NCBI GenBank assembly: GCA_017557435.1
Contig: JAFYYR010000015.1
Span: 1-64,000 of the forward strand
Direction of reading: 5' to 3'
DNA: 64,000 bases
Source: Pseudobutyrivibrio sp.
Lineage (GTDB): Bacteria; Bacillota; Clostridia; Lachnospirales; Lachnospiraceae
Position 1 is the stretch's first letter; the number at the start of each line of letters is the position of its first letter. The notes under the pieces are model-generated. The model was not told the origin of the DNA. It did not search any database and worked only from the letters and a program-made list of their open reading frames with translations. This document shows positions 27,207 through 36,398 of this stretch, piece after piece. Position numbers and translations under genes: made by a program.

Positions 27207-28703
27207 CTATTCTCGGTAAAAATCTTCCTTCAAAACTCTTTCATATTGGCCCTTAAACCAGGCGCCAATACCTGCAGTGTTATCGTTATGTCGTCCGTGT
27301 AAACCCTTGCCATAAACCTGCACACCAGCAGAATTTAGCTCTGACAAAAGGGTCTCATAGGCGGTGTCATCATAATCATCTTCGAACATGTAAGAGACAA
27401 TGAATTTGGTATGACTAAAGTCAGTGTTACGGATTTTGCTCCACACTCTTTCATTTAAAGATTCCACTCCTGCCATTGTCATATCCCCAGAGAACTTCTG
27501 GAGCAAATCAAGGGAAGTAGGGAATCCTCCCGGTCTCTTAAGTCTTTCATTCTGAGCAATATTTCCAAGGCTAGCTAGTGGCTTGCCCAATATAAGCGCA
27601 TGTGGCTTCAAATCACATCCGTAGTACATAGAACCGATGGTTCCCATGGAGATTCCTGATAAAATCAAATCACCTGGATAAAATCCTAGCTTACTTAAAT
27701 ATTTATCTATTATCTTAACCATGGTGCGCTCAAACTCTGGCGAGCCCATATAGAATCCACCACCCTCAAAACGCTGCTCCGCTAATAATAGGAAAGGACA
27801 TCCCATTTTTCTCATCATGTAATATCCCTCGAAGCCTTCCATGGTCTTGTATCCTGAAAAATAAACTGCAAGAGGTGGCTTCAAATCACCTGGATCAAAA
27901 TATGCAAATATTTCCTCTCGCTCGGAGGTCACATATCTTTCTCCTCCTACCATAAATTCTCCTATATCCCATCTGGAGATTCTATCGTGGAGTCCAATTA
28001 TTTCCAGATGGCCACTTCCCACTGCTCTAAGGGAACAGAAAATTGATCCAGCACCATTTCTTCCTTCTATACGAACTTCATTTTTTAAATCCTCTTCTGA
28101 GAATTCCCAGGAATCAAGTACTTCAGAAAGACTACCTGATACAAACTGCTTGATTGAAAGGGATATTTCTACCCCTTCATCCTTTTTATATTCCAACCAA
28201 AAATCAATAGCCTGGCCCTCCTCTAGAGGAATATTGCCTCGCCAAAAAGCTATCTGCTTCATCTCATAACCATAGTCACCATCAAGACTGACGCTATATT
28301 GGCCATTCCATTTAACCTGCCCCTTAAATCCATTAGCTATTCCTACAGAGCCTGGGTTAAATTTCTCGCCATAAGGCTTACTGAAATATTTTTTTGCTTC
28401 ATTATTAATGAAATCCTGAATGTTGTAGGTAGGCAAAAGCTTGCCCATGCGCTGTTCAAACAATAGCCCATTGGCCTCATCCAGTTCAAAGCTATCCACA
28501 GCAAAAAGACAGTAGGAATATGACATATCCTTAACTGCCTTTATCTCATCAGGTTCTAGATTTCTCTCTAGAACAACTATTTCATATATTTCCTTTTTAT
28601 ATTTCACTTTGCCATCGGCAAAAATATGCTTTATATATGAAGGAAAGCTATACTTATTTTTCCAATCTTCAGTTCCAATTTGTAGTATTCGTATTTTCTC
28701 CAT
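27207..28703 (-). CDS. asp2: Accessory Sec system protein Asp2 (acetyltransferase-like)
   Basis: This 498-aa protein matches Asp2, which binds SRRP cargo with Asp1 and Asp3 and in streptococci also O-acetylates GlcNAc on the adhesin. The N-terminal half is a beta-rich domain (RILQIGTEDW, ISLSIKQFVSG). The C-terminal half is an alpha/beta-hydrolase with PPLAVYFSGYKTMEGFEGYYM, nucleophile Ser in LSGISMGTIGS (near residue 352) and the catalytic His in KGLHGRHND (near 470). A triad Asp or Glu is likely in SYMFEDDYDDTA. Unlike the usual asp1-asp2-asp3 order it lies 8 kb from its partners, between the short SRRP and a GT-C-like gene. Confidence 0.9.
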   Translation of the reverse strand: MEKIRILQIGTEDWKNKYSFPSYIKHIFADGKVKYKKEIYEIVVLERNLEPDEIKAVKDMSYSYCLFAVDSFELDEANGLLFEQRMGKLLPTYNIQDFINNEAKKYFSKPYGEKFNPGSVGIANGFKGQVKWNGQYSVSLDGDYGYEMKQIAFWRGNIPLEEGQAIDFWLEYKKDEGVEISLSIKQFVSGSLSEVLDSWEFSEEDLKNEVRIEGRNGAGSIFCSLRAVGSGHLEIIGLHDRISRWDIGEFMVGGERYVTSEREEIFAYFDPGDLKPPLAVYFSGYKTMEGFEGYYMMRKMGCPFLLLAEQRFEGGGFYMGSPEFERTMVKIIDKYLSKLGFYPGDLILSGISMGTIGSMYYGCDLKPHALILGKPLASLGNIAQNERLKRPGGFPTSLDLLQKFSGDMTMAGVESLNERVWSKIRNTDFSHTKFIVSYMFEDDYDDTAYETLLSELNSAGVQVYGKGLHGRHNDNTAGIGAWFKGQYERVLKEDFYRE

Positions 28704-28714
28704 AATGCACTATT

Positions 28715-28743
28715 AGCCTAGCCAGCATAACGCCAGCTAGGCT
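28715..28743. repeat. Hairpin between the GT-C-like gene and asp2
   Basis: An 8-bp stem agcctagc/gctaggct (28715-28722 with 28736-28743) with extra partial pairing inside the loop lies 12 bp before the asp2 start. There is no T-tract on the minus strand, so it is more likely an attenuator or mRNA-processing structure than a full terminator. Confidence 0.5.
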
Positions 28744-28756
28744 CCTTTATTATTTT

Positions 28757-29779
28757 TTAATATTCTCTTTCCTCTACTTTTAGTCCCACAGCCTTGTCAA
28801 TAAGTGAGAATACACCTGCAATAGGAACTATGTATACGGCCTTTGAAAGCTCTTTAAATGTGCTTAAGTTATCGCCCTGAATTGCGATTACAACAAATGT
28901 CACAATAGTAAATCCAATCCAGAAACAGTATGTAGAGAACTTTTCTCCCAAAAATACTTTTACAATTGTAACTACAACAAGAACCGCAAAAAGAATAATC
29001 CATGGACTTCCGCAAATAATCTTCATGCCTTCAGCAAATCCGCCAATGTTATTCATGTTGTATACAACAACATCCTGGAAGAAATCTTTTGCATTCTTAA
29101 AATACCAAAGATAAAGTCCCATTGGAACTCCTACTGTAATCAGTCCTTCAAATACTGATACGTAAAAAGCTCGGTATTCTTTGCCCTCTAGGCCATCTAC
29201 CTTGAACTTGATAGCAAAGAAAATCAGTAAGACAACCCAGATAAAGATGTATCCTGGCTGCAAGAAAAATACTAAGCCCAAATCAATAGTGAGCAAATAT
29301 GTATGATATGACAAAAATCCCTGCTGAAGCTGTCTTGCTACATGATAGCATGTTAATGTAAGGATGAAGAACATCATCTCTTCTGCGCCTGCATGAGTAA
29401 GTGCGCCCCACTCAAACACAGTTAAAATACCTGCAGAAATCATTGCAAAAATCTCTGATGTAAATAATTTTGCAGTCTTGTACTGGAATAACACAAGGAA
29501 AAATATTCCAACTGTTTCCATTATAAAGTGAACTATATGAGTATCTGTTGGAAGATAGCCTAGTCCATAGAACTCGAAAAGAACTGGACCATAATTTCCA
29601 TCTACCTCCACATAGGCTAAAAATCCATCGCGAATCTGATGTGCAATATCAAGAATTCCCTCCTGCATTGCTGTAAATGCATTATTCATCCATGGATTTA
29701 GTGGGCTAGACAACGAAATAACAAATGTTATCGCAAGAACCCCAAAAAATTCTAAACATCTTTTAAGCTTTTTATTCAT
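28757..29779 (-). CDS. Multi-pass membrane protein, GT-C glycosyltransferase-like
   Basis: This protein of about 340 aa has eight to ten membrane segments. The first long loop contains RDGFLAYVEVDGNYGPVLFEFYGLGYL, and the next membrane helices are followed by QYKTAKLFTSEIFAMISAGIL. This layout (acidic first loop, then a G-P motif before TM2 and a basic A-R/K-L turn) resembles PMT/ArnT-like GT-C enzymes that use lipid-linked sugars outside the membrane. The start at 29779 is set by GGAGG 8 nt upstream. It lies between the large SRRP and asp2, so a role in extracytoplasmic glycan work on SRRPs is possible, but activity is not shown. Confidence 0.6.
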   Translation of the reverse strand: MNKKLKRCLEFFGVLAITFVISLSSPLNPWMNNAFTAMQEGILDIAHQIRDGFLAYVEVDGNYGPVLFEFYGLGYLPTDTHIVHFIMETVGIFFLVLFQYKTAKLFTSEIFAMISAGILTVFEWGALTHAGAEEMMFFILTLTCYHVARQLQQGFLSYHTYLLTIDLGLVFFLQPGYIFIWVVLLIFFAIKFKVDGLEGKEYRAFYVSVFEGLITVGVPMGLYLWYFKNAKDFFQDVVVYNMNNIGGFAEGMKIICGSPWIILFAVLVVVTIVKVFLGEKFSTYCFWIGFTIVTFVVIAIQGDNLSTFKELSKAVYIVPIAGVFSLIDKAVGLKVEEREY

Positions 29780-29795
29780 TCCCCTATCCTCCATA

Positions 29796-29832
29796 AAATA
29801 ATTTAGAGAGTGACAAAGTATATCACTCTCTA
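29796..29832 (-). terminator. Hairpin after the large SRRP gene
   Basis: A perfect 10-bp stem tagagagtga/tcactctcta (29804-29813 with 29823-29832) is followed on the minus strand by AATTATTTT. It is probably a moderate terminator that lets some transcription pass into the GT-C-like gene and asp2. Confidence 0.7.
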
Positions 29833-29875
29833 ATTATAATTCACTTTAAACTACATTCTGTAAAGAATTTGTGAA

Positions 29876-32800
29876 TTATTTCTCATTTTTGGCTTTTACA
29901 GCCTCAGTCTTAGCTTCCTTCTTATCTTTTGCTTTCTTTCCAGCTAATGCACTGATTATAATGAGAATCCAATACCACCAAACTCTTCCAGCAAGACCAC
30001 TCTTAGAAATTGCAAGAGGAGTCTCCTCGTCTTCGATTGTAGTAAGGTCTCCGTCTCCAACATTTGCTAAGGTCTGATCATCATCGAGAACTACAGCAAG
30101 TGGTACCTGCTCGTCTGCAATTCCCTGAATCTCATCACCTTCAAGCTCATTAAAGTTAGAAACTCGTGAAACTGTATTATTTGTAACCTCATTAAATGAA
30201 GTTGTATTTGTATTTTCTGTTGTGCTTCCTGCTACACCATTGCTCTCAGATGCAGAACCATTTGAACCAGCGCCACTGCCTGAGTTGTCATTTGAAGTGC
30301 TTGCTGCTGCAGAGTTGCTTGCACTAGCTGATGCCGACTCAGAAGCTGATGTGCTAGCTGATGTAGATGCGCTTTCACTTGCAGATGTGCTAGTTGATGC
30401 ACTCTCAGATGCTGATGTACTTGCACTTGTTGATGCTGACTCAGATGCTGATGTACTTGCGCTTGTTGATGCACTAGCAGATACTGATGCGCTCTCGCTC
30501 TCACTTACTGATGTTGACTCAGACTGGCTAAGTGAAGCTGATGTACTTGCTGACTCTGAAGCACTTAAGCTAGCTGATGCAGACTGTCTCTCAGAGTTGC
30601 TGATGCTCATACTCTCTGAAAGGCTTAAGCTTACAGAAAGTGACATGCTCTCAGATACAGAAGTACTTGCGCTCTCAGAAAGTGAAGCCGATGTGCTTGC
30701 TGACTCTGACAAGCTAGCTGATGTAGATGCACTCTCGCTTGCTGATATAGAAGCAGATGTGCTCTCGCTAAGTGATGCACTTGTTGATGCTGACTCACTT
30801 AATGAAGCTGAAGTACTTGCACTTGTTGAAGCACTTTCGCTTGCGCTTGTTGATTCAGATAAGCTTACGCTCATTGAAACACTCTGGCTCTCAAGCTCAC
30901 TTATTCTTGCAGAGGCACTTGCTGACTCTGACTCTCTTATGCTCTCAGAGATGCTTGCTGACTCTGATAAACTTGCTGATGTTGAAGCACTCTCGCTTGC
31001 TGATGTACTTGCACTTATTGATGCACTTGTGCTTGCTGATTCACTAGCTGATGCTGAGCTGCTTGCACTTGCTGATGCACTCTCAGATGCTGATGTGCTA
31101 CCGCTAAGTGATGCTGATGTTGATGCAGACTCACTTGCTGATGTACTTGCAGATGCTGAAGTACTTGTGCTTGTTGATGCACTCTCAGATGCTGATGTGC
31201 TTGCACTTGTTGATGCACTTGTGCTCGCTGATTCACTAGCTGATACTGAGCTGCTTGCACTTGCTGATGCACTCTCAGATGCTGATGTGCTACCGCTAAG
31301 TGATGCTGATGTTGATGCAGACTCACTTGCTGATGTACTTGCAGATGCTGAAGTACTTGCGCTTGTTGATGCACTCTCAGAAGCTGATATGCTTGCACTT
31401 GTTGAAGCGCTTGTACTTGCTGATTCTGAAGCAGATGCACTAGTTGAAGCTGAAGTGCTAGCTGAAGTAGAAGCACTTTCACTTGCGCTAGCTGATTCAG
31501 ATAAGCTAATGCTCATTGAAACACTCTGGCTCTCAAGTTCACTTATTCTTGCAGAGGCGCTTGCTGACTCTGACTCTCTTATGCTCTCAGAGATACTTGC
31601 TGACTCTGATAAACTTGCTGATATTGATGCACTCTCGCTTGCTGAAGTGCTGGCACTTGTTGAAGCGCTCTCAGATGCTGATGCACTTGCGCTTGTTGAT
31701 GCGCTCTCAGATGCTGATGTGCTTGCGCTTGTTGATGCGCTTGTACTTGCTGATTCACTAGCTGATGCTGAGCTGCTTGCACTTGCTGATGAGCTCTCAG
31801 AAGCTGATGTGCTTGCGCTTGTTGATGCACTTGTACTTGCTGATTCACTAGCTGATGCTGAGCTGCTTGCACTTGCTGATGAGCTCTCAGATGCTGATGT
31901 GCTTGCGCTTGTTGATGCACTTGTACTTGCTGAAGTAGACGCGCTTGTGCTTGCTGATTCTGAAGCAGATGCGCTAGTTGAAGCTGAAGTGCTAGCTGAT
32001 GTAGAAGCACTTTCACTTGCGCTAGCTGATTCAGATAAGCTAATGCTCATTGAAACACTCTGGCTCTCAAGTTCACTTATTCTTGCAGAGGCACTTGCTG
32101 ACTCTGACTCTCTTATGCTCTCAGAGACGCTTGCTGACTCTGATAAACTTGCTGATGTTGATGCACTCTCAGAAGCTGATGTACTTGCACTTGTTGATGC
32201 ACTTGTTGATGCACTTGTACTTGCTGACTCGCTTGCTGATGCTGAAGTACTTGCGCTTGTTGATGCACTTGTGCTTGCTGACTCGCTTGCTGATGCTGAA
32301 GTACTTGCGCTTGTTGATGCACTTGTGCTTGCTGACTCGCTTGCTGATGCTGAGTTGCTTGCACTTGTTGATGCACTCTCAGAAGCTGATGTGCTTGCGC
32401 TTGTTGATGCACTTGTACTTGCTGACTCACTAGCTGATGCTGATGTGCTTGCACTTGTTGATGCACTCTCAGATGCTGAAGTGCTGGCGCTTGTTGATGC
32501 GCTTGTACTTGCTGACTCACTAGCTGATGCTGATGTGCTTGCACTTGTTGAAGCACTCTCAGATGCTGAAGTGCTGGCGCTTGTTGATGCGCTTGTACTT
32601 GCTGACTCGCTTGCTGATGCTGAGTTGCTTGCACTTGCTGATGCTGACTCAGATGCTGATGCACTAGCACTAGCAGATGCACTCTGGCTTGCTGAAATGC
32701 TTTCGCTTACATACTGTGAAAGGCTTGCACTAAGTGACTCGCTTATACTCTGGCTCATTGATGCGCTAGCTGAATTAGAAGCGCTCACTGACTCAGATCT

Positions 32801-34849
32801 TGAAAGAGATGCGCTGTCAGAAGCTGCTGCGCTCTCTGATAATGACTGGCTGCGTGACTCAGAAGTCTGTGCTGATGCAGATGCACTCTCTGAAATAGAC
32901 TCACTTCTTGACTGAGATGCCTGGTTTGATGCAGATGCACTTTCAGACATTGACTCACTTCTAGAAGCTGATGAGCTCTCAGATGCCTTAGCACTCTCGC
33001 TGATTGACTCTGTCCATGAATCAGACTCAGAAGAAACCTCTGATACTGTCTCACTTACTGACTCAGAAACTGAAGTGAACTCACTTCTCTCATGAGCGTA
33101 ATCATCTTTTCCCTTATCAAAATCATTGATTGAGAAGTATGTATATCCCTTTACTCCAAAGTTACCGTCTTTTGCCTGACCAGCATTATTGAAGTATGTA
33201 TCTGTGCTTTCCTTAGCCTTTGCTATAAAGCTATCCTTAAAATTAACGCTGTAGCTTGTTGAACTAGCTGATGTATATAATGTAACAGTCTGAGTCCAAT
33301 TGCTAGCACCGTGGTCATCTATAGTGGCTGTAAATGTATATGTGCCATTTCCATTATTTACGATTCTAGAATTTCTATAGAAATAAGTCTTACCACCAAT
33401 CTTGATTCTCTGGTTATTGTAAGAAACTGTATTTCCATTGCCATCTGTAAGTGTTGAATATGTTCCAACACCCTGAGAATTAGAAACAACTACACCAAGT
33501 GTATTGTCTGCAGAGTTTCTGCAAACACCTGATAGCTGTCCATTCCATACATTATCTGCAGATGAATAGCTACCTAAATCATGATAGATAACCTGACCAT
33601 CTTCAGAATAATAAATATTTGACCATGGATTGTTATTCTGAGCTACAACATTTTTTGTAGTTCCGTTATATGAATTCCAAGAAAGAGTAAATGAATCATC
33701 TTCCTGGATTGTAACCTTTACATCGTCAGCTACACGCTGTCCGTTTACATAGTAACGACATACTGTTGACTCAGTACCATCAGCAGCTGTCTCTGTTTCA
33801 TAATTCCATGTGAGAATATTGCCATTAGCATCTTTGTACTGGTTTGTCTTCTTAACAACCATGATTCCAGATACTACATTTGCATTATCATGCTCTCTAC
33901 CCTGAGCTGGGCTATCATAGAATCCAGGAACTAATGCATTTCCTGCTTTATCTATTGTTACATAATCAAAGTAAGCGTACTTTGTCTCGCCTGCTGCATC
34001 AACATATGTAACCTTTACGCCGTTAGTATTGTAGTTGCTGAAATCCCAATCACTATAAAGGATTTCGCCAACATAACCTTCCTGATAGAAAGAATACTGA
34101 ATAAGAAGGTTAGCAAGCTTATCGCCGTAACCATAGTAATTATTTGATCTATCGTCATGGTTAAGATACTGACCATTTCTGATAGCTCTCTGCTGTACTG
34201 CCTCAAGCTCTGCTCTTGCTTCCTCGATTTCCTTAATAAGGTTCTCAAGATAATCATCCTCTCCAGCTTCTGAGAATGAAGTTGAAGCTGAATCATATGA
34301 AGACTCTGCATCAGACATAGCTTCTGAAAGGCTCTCGCTCTCAGAACTGATTCTCTCAGATACTGACTCAGATGTGCTAGCAATTGACTCATTTTCTGAT
34401 GTTAATGATTCGGCTGCTGAATTTGATGTCGAAGAAATCTGTGATTCCTCTGTAGAAAAAGAAGTGCTAGCTGCTTCAGATTGAGCTGCTACTTCTGAAG
34501 AAACATCATCCCCCATTGTTCCTTGCGCTTCTACGTCTGCCCCCTCGGCATTTACCGCTGTCGCCTGAGCAGTTAAGTCAACCTCTTCAAGCTCTGTTGT
34601 GGTCTCCTCCACCACAGTCTCTTGGGTTGTCTCTTCCTGAACGCTCTCGACAGTAGTCTCGACAACTTCCCTTGCCTGCTCTTGGGTAACCTCTACTGTG
34701 ATAACCCCTCCAGCATTGGCGGCTGCTTGCTCTTCTCCAAGCTCGGCAGCATATGCTAAATTAGCGTCACCGAATACAGATGCACCACCAACTGTTGCGC
34801 CTGTAATGGCAACTCCTTTTAATAAATTTTCAACTTTTTTCTTTGACAT
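29876..34849 (-). CDS. Large serine-rich repeat surface protein (accessory Sec cargo)
   Basis: This 1657-aa SRRP is the likely main substrate of SecA2/SecY2. Layout: glycine-rich signal peptide ([16 protein letters not shown], about 11-26, ending LAYA); acidic and Val/Thr-rich stretch (35-130); short Ser region (130-200); folded non-repeat domain (about 200-600) with [21 protein letters not shown] and aromatic-rich beta segments; a very long SASESAST-type region (about 610-1560), interrupted three times by a charged module with [12 protein letters not shown]. The tail ([17 protein letters not shown] then KKAKDKK) is a membrane segment without an LPXTG motif. A direct-repeat promoter lies upstream. 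Presumed function: glycosylated adhesin or biofilm protein. Confidence 0.88.
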   Translation of the reverse strand: MSKKKVENLLKGVAITGATVGGASVFGDANLAYAAELGEEQAAANAGGVITVEVTQEQAREVVETTVESVQEETTQETVVEETTTELEEVDLTAQATAVNAEGADVEAQGTMGDDVSSEVAAQSEAASTSFSTEESQISSTSNSAAESLTSENESIASTSESVSERISSESESLSEAMSDAESSYDSASTSFSEAGEDDYLENLIKEIEEARAELEAVQQRAIRNGQYLNHDDRSNNYYGYGDKLANLLIQYSFYQEGYVGEILYSDWDFSNYNTNGVKVTYVDAAGETKYAYFDYVTIDKAGNALVPGFYDSPAQGREHDNANVVSGIMVVKKTNQYKDANGNILTWNYETETAADGTESTVCRYYVNGQRVADDVKVTIQEDDSFTLSWNSYNGTTKNVVAQNNNPWSNIYYSEDGQVIYHDLGSYSSADNVWNGQLSGVCRNSADNTLGVVVSNSQGVGTYSTLTDGNGNTVSYNNQRIKIGGKTYFYRNSRIVNNGNGTYTFTATIDDHGASNWTQTVTLYTSASSTSYSVNFKDSFIAKAKESTDTYFNNAGQAKDGNFGVKGYTYFSINDFDKGKDDYAHERSEFTSVSESVSETVSEVSSESDSWTESISESAKASESSSASRSESMSESASASNQASQSRSESISESASASAQTSESRSQSLSESAAASDSASLSRSESVSASNSASASMSQSISESLSASLSQYVSESISASQSASASASASASESASASASNSASASESASTSASTSASTSASESASTSASTSASASESASTSASTSASTSASESASTSASTSASASESASTSASTSASTSASESASTSASNSASASESASTSASTSASTSASASESASTSASTSASTSASASESASTSASTSASTSASTSASESASTSASLSESASVSESIRESESASASARISELESQSVSMSISLSESASASESASTSASTSASTSASASESASTSASTSASTSASTSASTSASESSSASASSSASASESASTSASTSASTSASESSSASASSSASASESASTSASTSASTSASESASTSASASASESASTSASTSASESASISASLSESASISESIRESESASASARISELESQSVSMSISLSESASASESASTSASTSASTSASASESASTSASTSASISASESASTSASTSASASTSASESASTSASLSGSTSASESASASASSSVSASESASTSASTSASTSASESASTSTSTSASASTSASESASTSASLSGSTSASESASASASSSASASESASTSASISASTSASESASTSASLSESASISESIRESESASASARISELESQSVSMSVSLSESTSASESASTSASTSASLSESASTSASLSESTSASISASESASTSASLSESASTSASLSESASTSVSESMSLSVSLSLSESMSISNSERQSASASLSASESASTSASLSQSESTSVSESESASVSASASTSASTSASESASTSASTSASESASTSTSASESASTSASTSASESASASASNSAAASTSNDNSGSGAGSNGSASESNGVAGSTTENTNTTSFNEVTNNTVSRVSNFNELEGDEIQGIADEQVPLAVVLDDDQTLANVGDGDLTTIEDEETPLAISKSGLAGRVWWYWILIIISALAGKKAKDKKEAKTEAVKAKNEK
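30300..33070 (-). repeat. Serine-rich repeat-coding DNA of the large SRRP
   Basis: About 2.8 kb of short degenerate tandem repeats encode Ser-Ala-Ser-Thr/Glu units. Three nearly identical modules of about 110 bp, starting near 30861, 31503 and 32036, encode a stretch with [19 protein letters not shown]. This DNA is prone to slippage and recombination, and assemblies may collapse it. Confidence 0.9.
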
Positions 34850-34908
34850 ACTGTATAACCTCTCTCGTGTTATGACAAAAAATTAAATCTAACCTCAATG
34901 TAAGTGTT

Positions 34909-34982
34909 ATTGTATCACGTAAATTTTATTTTTAAAGTGCTTTAAGTAACTGTTCTTGCCAAATAATGGACGTTTTTGCCAA
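34909..34982 (-). promoter_or_regulatory. Direct-repeat activator site plus -10 for the large SRRP gene
   Basis: On the minus strand, half-sites TTGGCAAAAACG and TTGGCAAGAACA lie 20 bp apart (+ positions 34957-34962 and 34977-34982). Exactly 42 nt after the proximal half-site is TACAAT (34909-34914). The -35 is poor (TTTAAA at 16 bp), which fits activator-dependent transcription. Confidence 0.72.
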
Positions 34983-35041
34983 ATAATTATGTATCACACC
35001 ATTTTCACTGTTTTCATTATTTAATATAACGCTATTTTTGA

Positions 35042-35081
35042 GCGAAAAAAAGAGGACAAAGTAACCAATGTTACCCTGTCC
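35042..35081 (-). terminator. Terminator of the SipW-sortase fusion gene
   Basis: An interrupted stem (ggaca, 35054-35058, with tgtcc, 35077-35081; gtaac with gttac inside) is followed on the minus strand by CTCTTTTTTT. It lies about 20 bp past the stop and ends the pilus/fibre cluster. Confidence 0.85.
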
Positions 35082-35102
35082 CTATATGTCTATTTTAGAT
35101 AA

Positions 35103-36341
35103 TCAATAGGTTTCACAAAGGTAGCCATGCACTGTAAATCTCCTCCCCGATGTTGAACAAGTAGAAAGTGTGGTTACCTTATCTTTAGAAGATAGTTCCT
35201 TTCCTATTTCAATATCATCATACGAATGCTTAAGTAACTCACTGATATAATCACCAAACTCATCTGAATCTGAATAAGGCACGCCGTATACCCATGAGGC
35301 TGCATCCGTATCAAAATATGAGAATATCTCATATCTATACTTTTTATCCGCTGTTATAATCTGAAAATACTTATGATCCTGCAGATAGTTATCTTCTGTC
35401 TTATAGAACTTCAAGCTGCCAAACATTGAAAGATTTCTCATGTTGTGGCCATATATCACATTATGACTGTCTGCGAAATTAGGAAGGTTATATCCTTCCA
35501 GGAAAATACTACCTGCTGTAGCCCTGTCTCCGTCCATAGTCATACGTAAGTATTTATCATCATCACCTGAGTATAATATAGGATAGCTTATATCTGTTCC
35601 TTCAACGTATAGCCAACCTATTACATCAGGATTGATAGCCTGAAGCTTCGAAACATCGACATCCATCATATCATACCATTGCTGATTAGTCTCGGATATT
35701 TTTACATATTTTTCATTTAAATTGTTATATAAGCTATTGGACTTCTGATAACCCATATAAATAAATAGGAAACCAGCCAATGAACCAAACACAATTACAA
35801 GTCCTGTAAACAAGATAATCTTAGGATTAACCCCTGATTTCTTTTTCTTATCAGATTCATCTGCTGCCTTTTTATTTTTGGACTTATCGCCAGCGCTTGA
35901 AAGAATTGCACCAACTAGTACCATAACAATAGCCACTATCTTGCCTATAGGCTCTGATATAAATGAAGCTACATTTCCCATTAAAGGAAAATATTTCTCT
36001 GTCCTTCCTAATACATTGGTATAGGCCACAGGACTGAAATCAGCAGTTTCATTGGCGTCACCCTTTGTGGTAATAAGCATCTGCTCCTTATCAATAGACT
36101 CAACCCTATGGGTAACCACACTGGCTCCTGACTCAAATGAAATAATATCCCCTTCTGAAATCTCAGAGAAATCCACTGGCTTAACATAAACTATGGACCC
36201 AACCGGAATAGTCGGCTCCATTGAACCAGATATGACATTGTAGCTCTGGTATCCTATCAATTTAGGAAACACTATAGGCACAAATGCCACAATCACAATT
36301 ATTATTAATATGGTCCCTATTGTTCTTAATATTTTCTCCAT
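35103..36341 (-). CDS. SipW-type signal peptidase I fused to a class B sortase
   Basis: This 412-aa protein has two enzymes in one chain. Residues 1-150 are an ER/archaeal-type (SipW) signal peptidase: an N-terminal TM, nucleophile Ser40 in ISGSMEPTIPVGS, His78 in VVTHRV, the TKGDANETAD acidic box, and a second TM at 130-150. A lysine-rich linker (151-170) and a third TM (173-196) follow. Residues 235-412 are a class B sortase: VIGWLYVEGTDISYPIL, catalytic His299 in VIYGHN, Cys395 in TLSTCS and Arg400/401 in GRRFTVHG. An in-frame TTG ten codons upstream lies in the preceding terminator and is rejected. No Shine-Dalgarno is seen. It lies downstream of the TasA-like genes, its probable substrates. 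Confidence 0.9.
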   Translation of the reverse strand: MEKILRTIGTILIIIVIVAFVPIVFPKLIGYQSYNVISGSMEPTIPVGSIVYVKPVDFSEISEGDIISFESGASVVTHRVESIDKEQMLITTKGDANETADFSPVAYTNVLGRTEKYFPLMGNVASFISEPIGKIVAIVMVLVGAILSSAGDKSKNKKAADESDKKKKSGVNPKIILFTGLVIVFGSLAGFLFIYMGYQKSNSLYNNLNEKYVKISETNQQWYDMMDVDVSKLQAINPDVIGWLYVEGTDISYPILYSGDDDKYLRMTMDGDRATAGSIFLEGYNLPNFADSHNVIYGHNMRNLSMFGSLKFYKTEDNYLQDHKYFQIITADKKYRYEIFSYFDTDAASWVYGVPYSDSDEFGDYISELLKHSYDDIEIGKELSSKDKVTTLSTCSTSGRRFTVHGYLCETY

Positions 36342-36356
36342 AGGCCAATTATAGCA

Positions 36357-36385
36357 CAAAAAAGCGCCCAACCGAAGTTGAGCGC
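36357..36385 (-). terminator. Terminator before the SipW-sortase fusion gene
   Basis: A 9-bp stem (36364-36372 with 36377-36385, one G-T pair) with a cgaa loop is followed on the minus strand by TTTTTTTG. It lies 14 bp after the stop of the MucBP-like gene and only about 16 bp before the ATG of the fusion gene. Confidence 0.88.
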
Positions 36386-36398
36386 CATGTTTTACAAA

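Noticed and set aside
30222-32915. 897-codon open frame on the plus strand inside the large SRRP gene
   Set aside because: It is the antisense reading of serine-rich repeats (Leu/Ala/Asp-rich, no ribosome site, no domain) and exists only because the repeat DNA lacks stops in that frame.
30300-33070. CRISPR-like repeat appearance
   Set aside because: Repeats are in-frame, degenerate and lack unique spacers of constant length; no cas genes are near.
36342-36371. Longer N-terminus (TTG start) for the SipW-sortase fusion
   Set aside because: The extra codons lie in the terminator hairpin and T-tract, and the family N-terminus aligns to the ATG at 36341.
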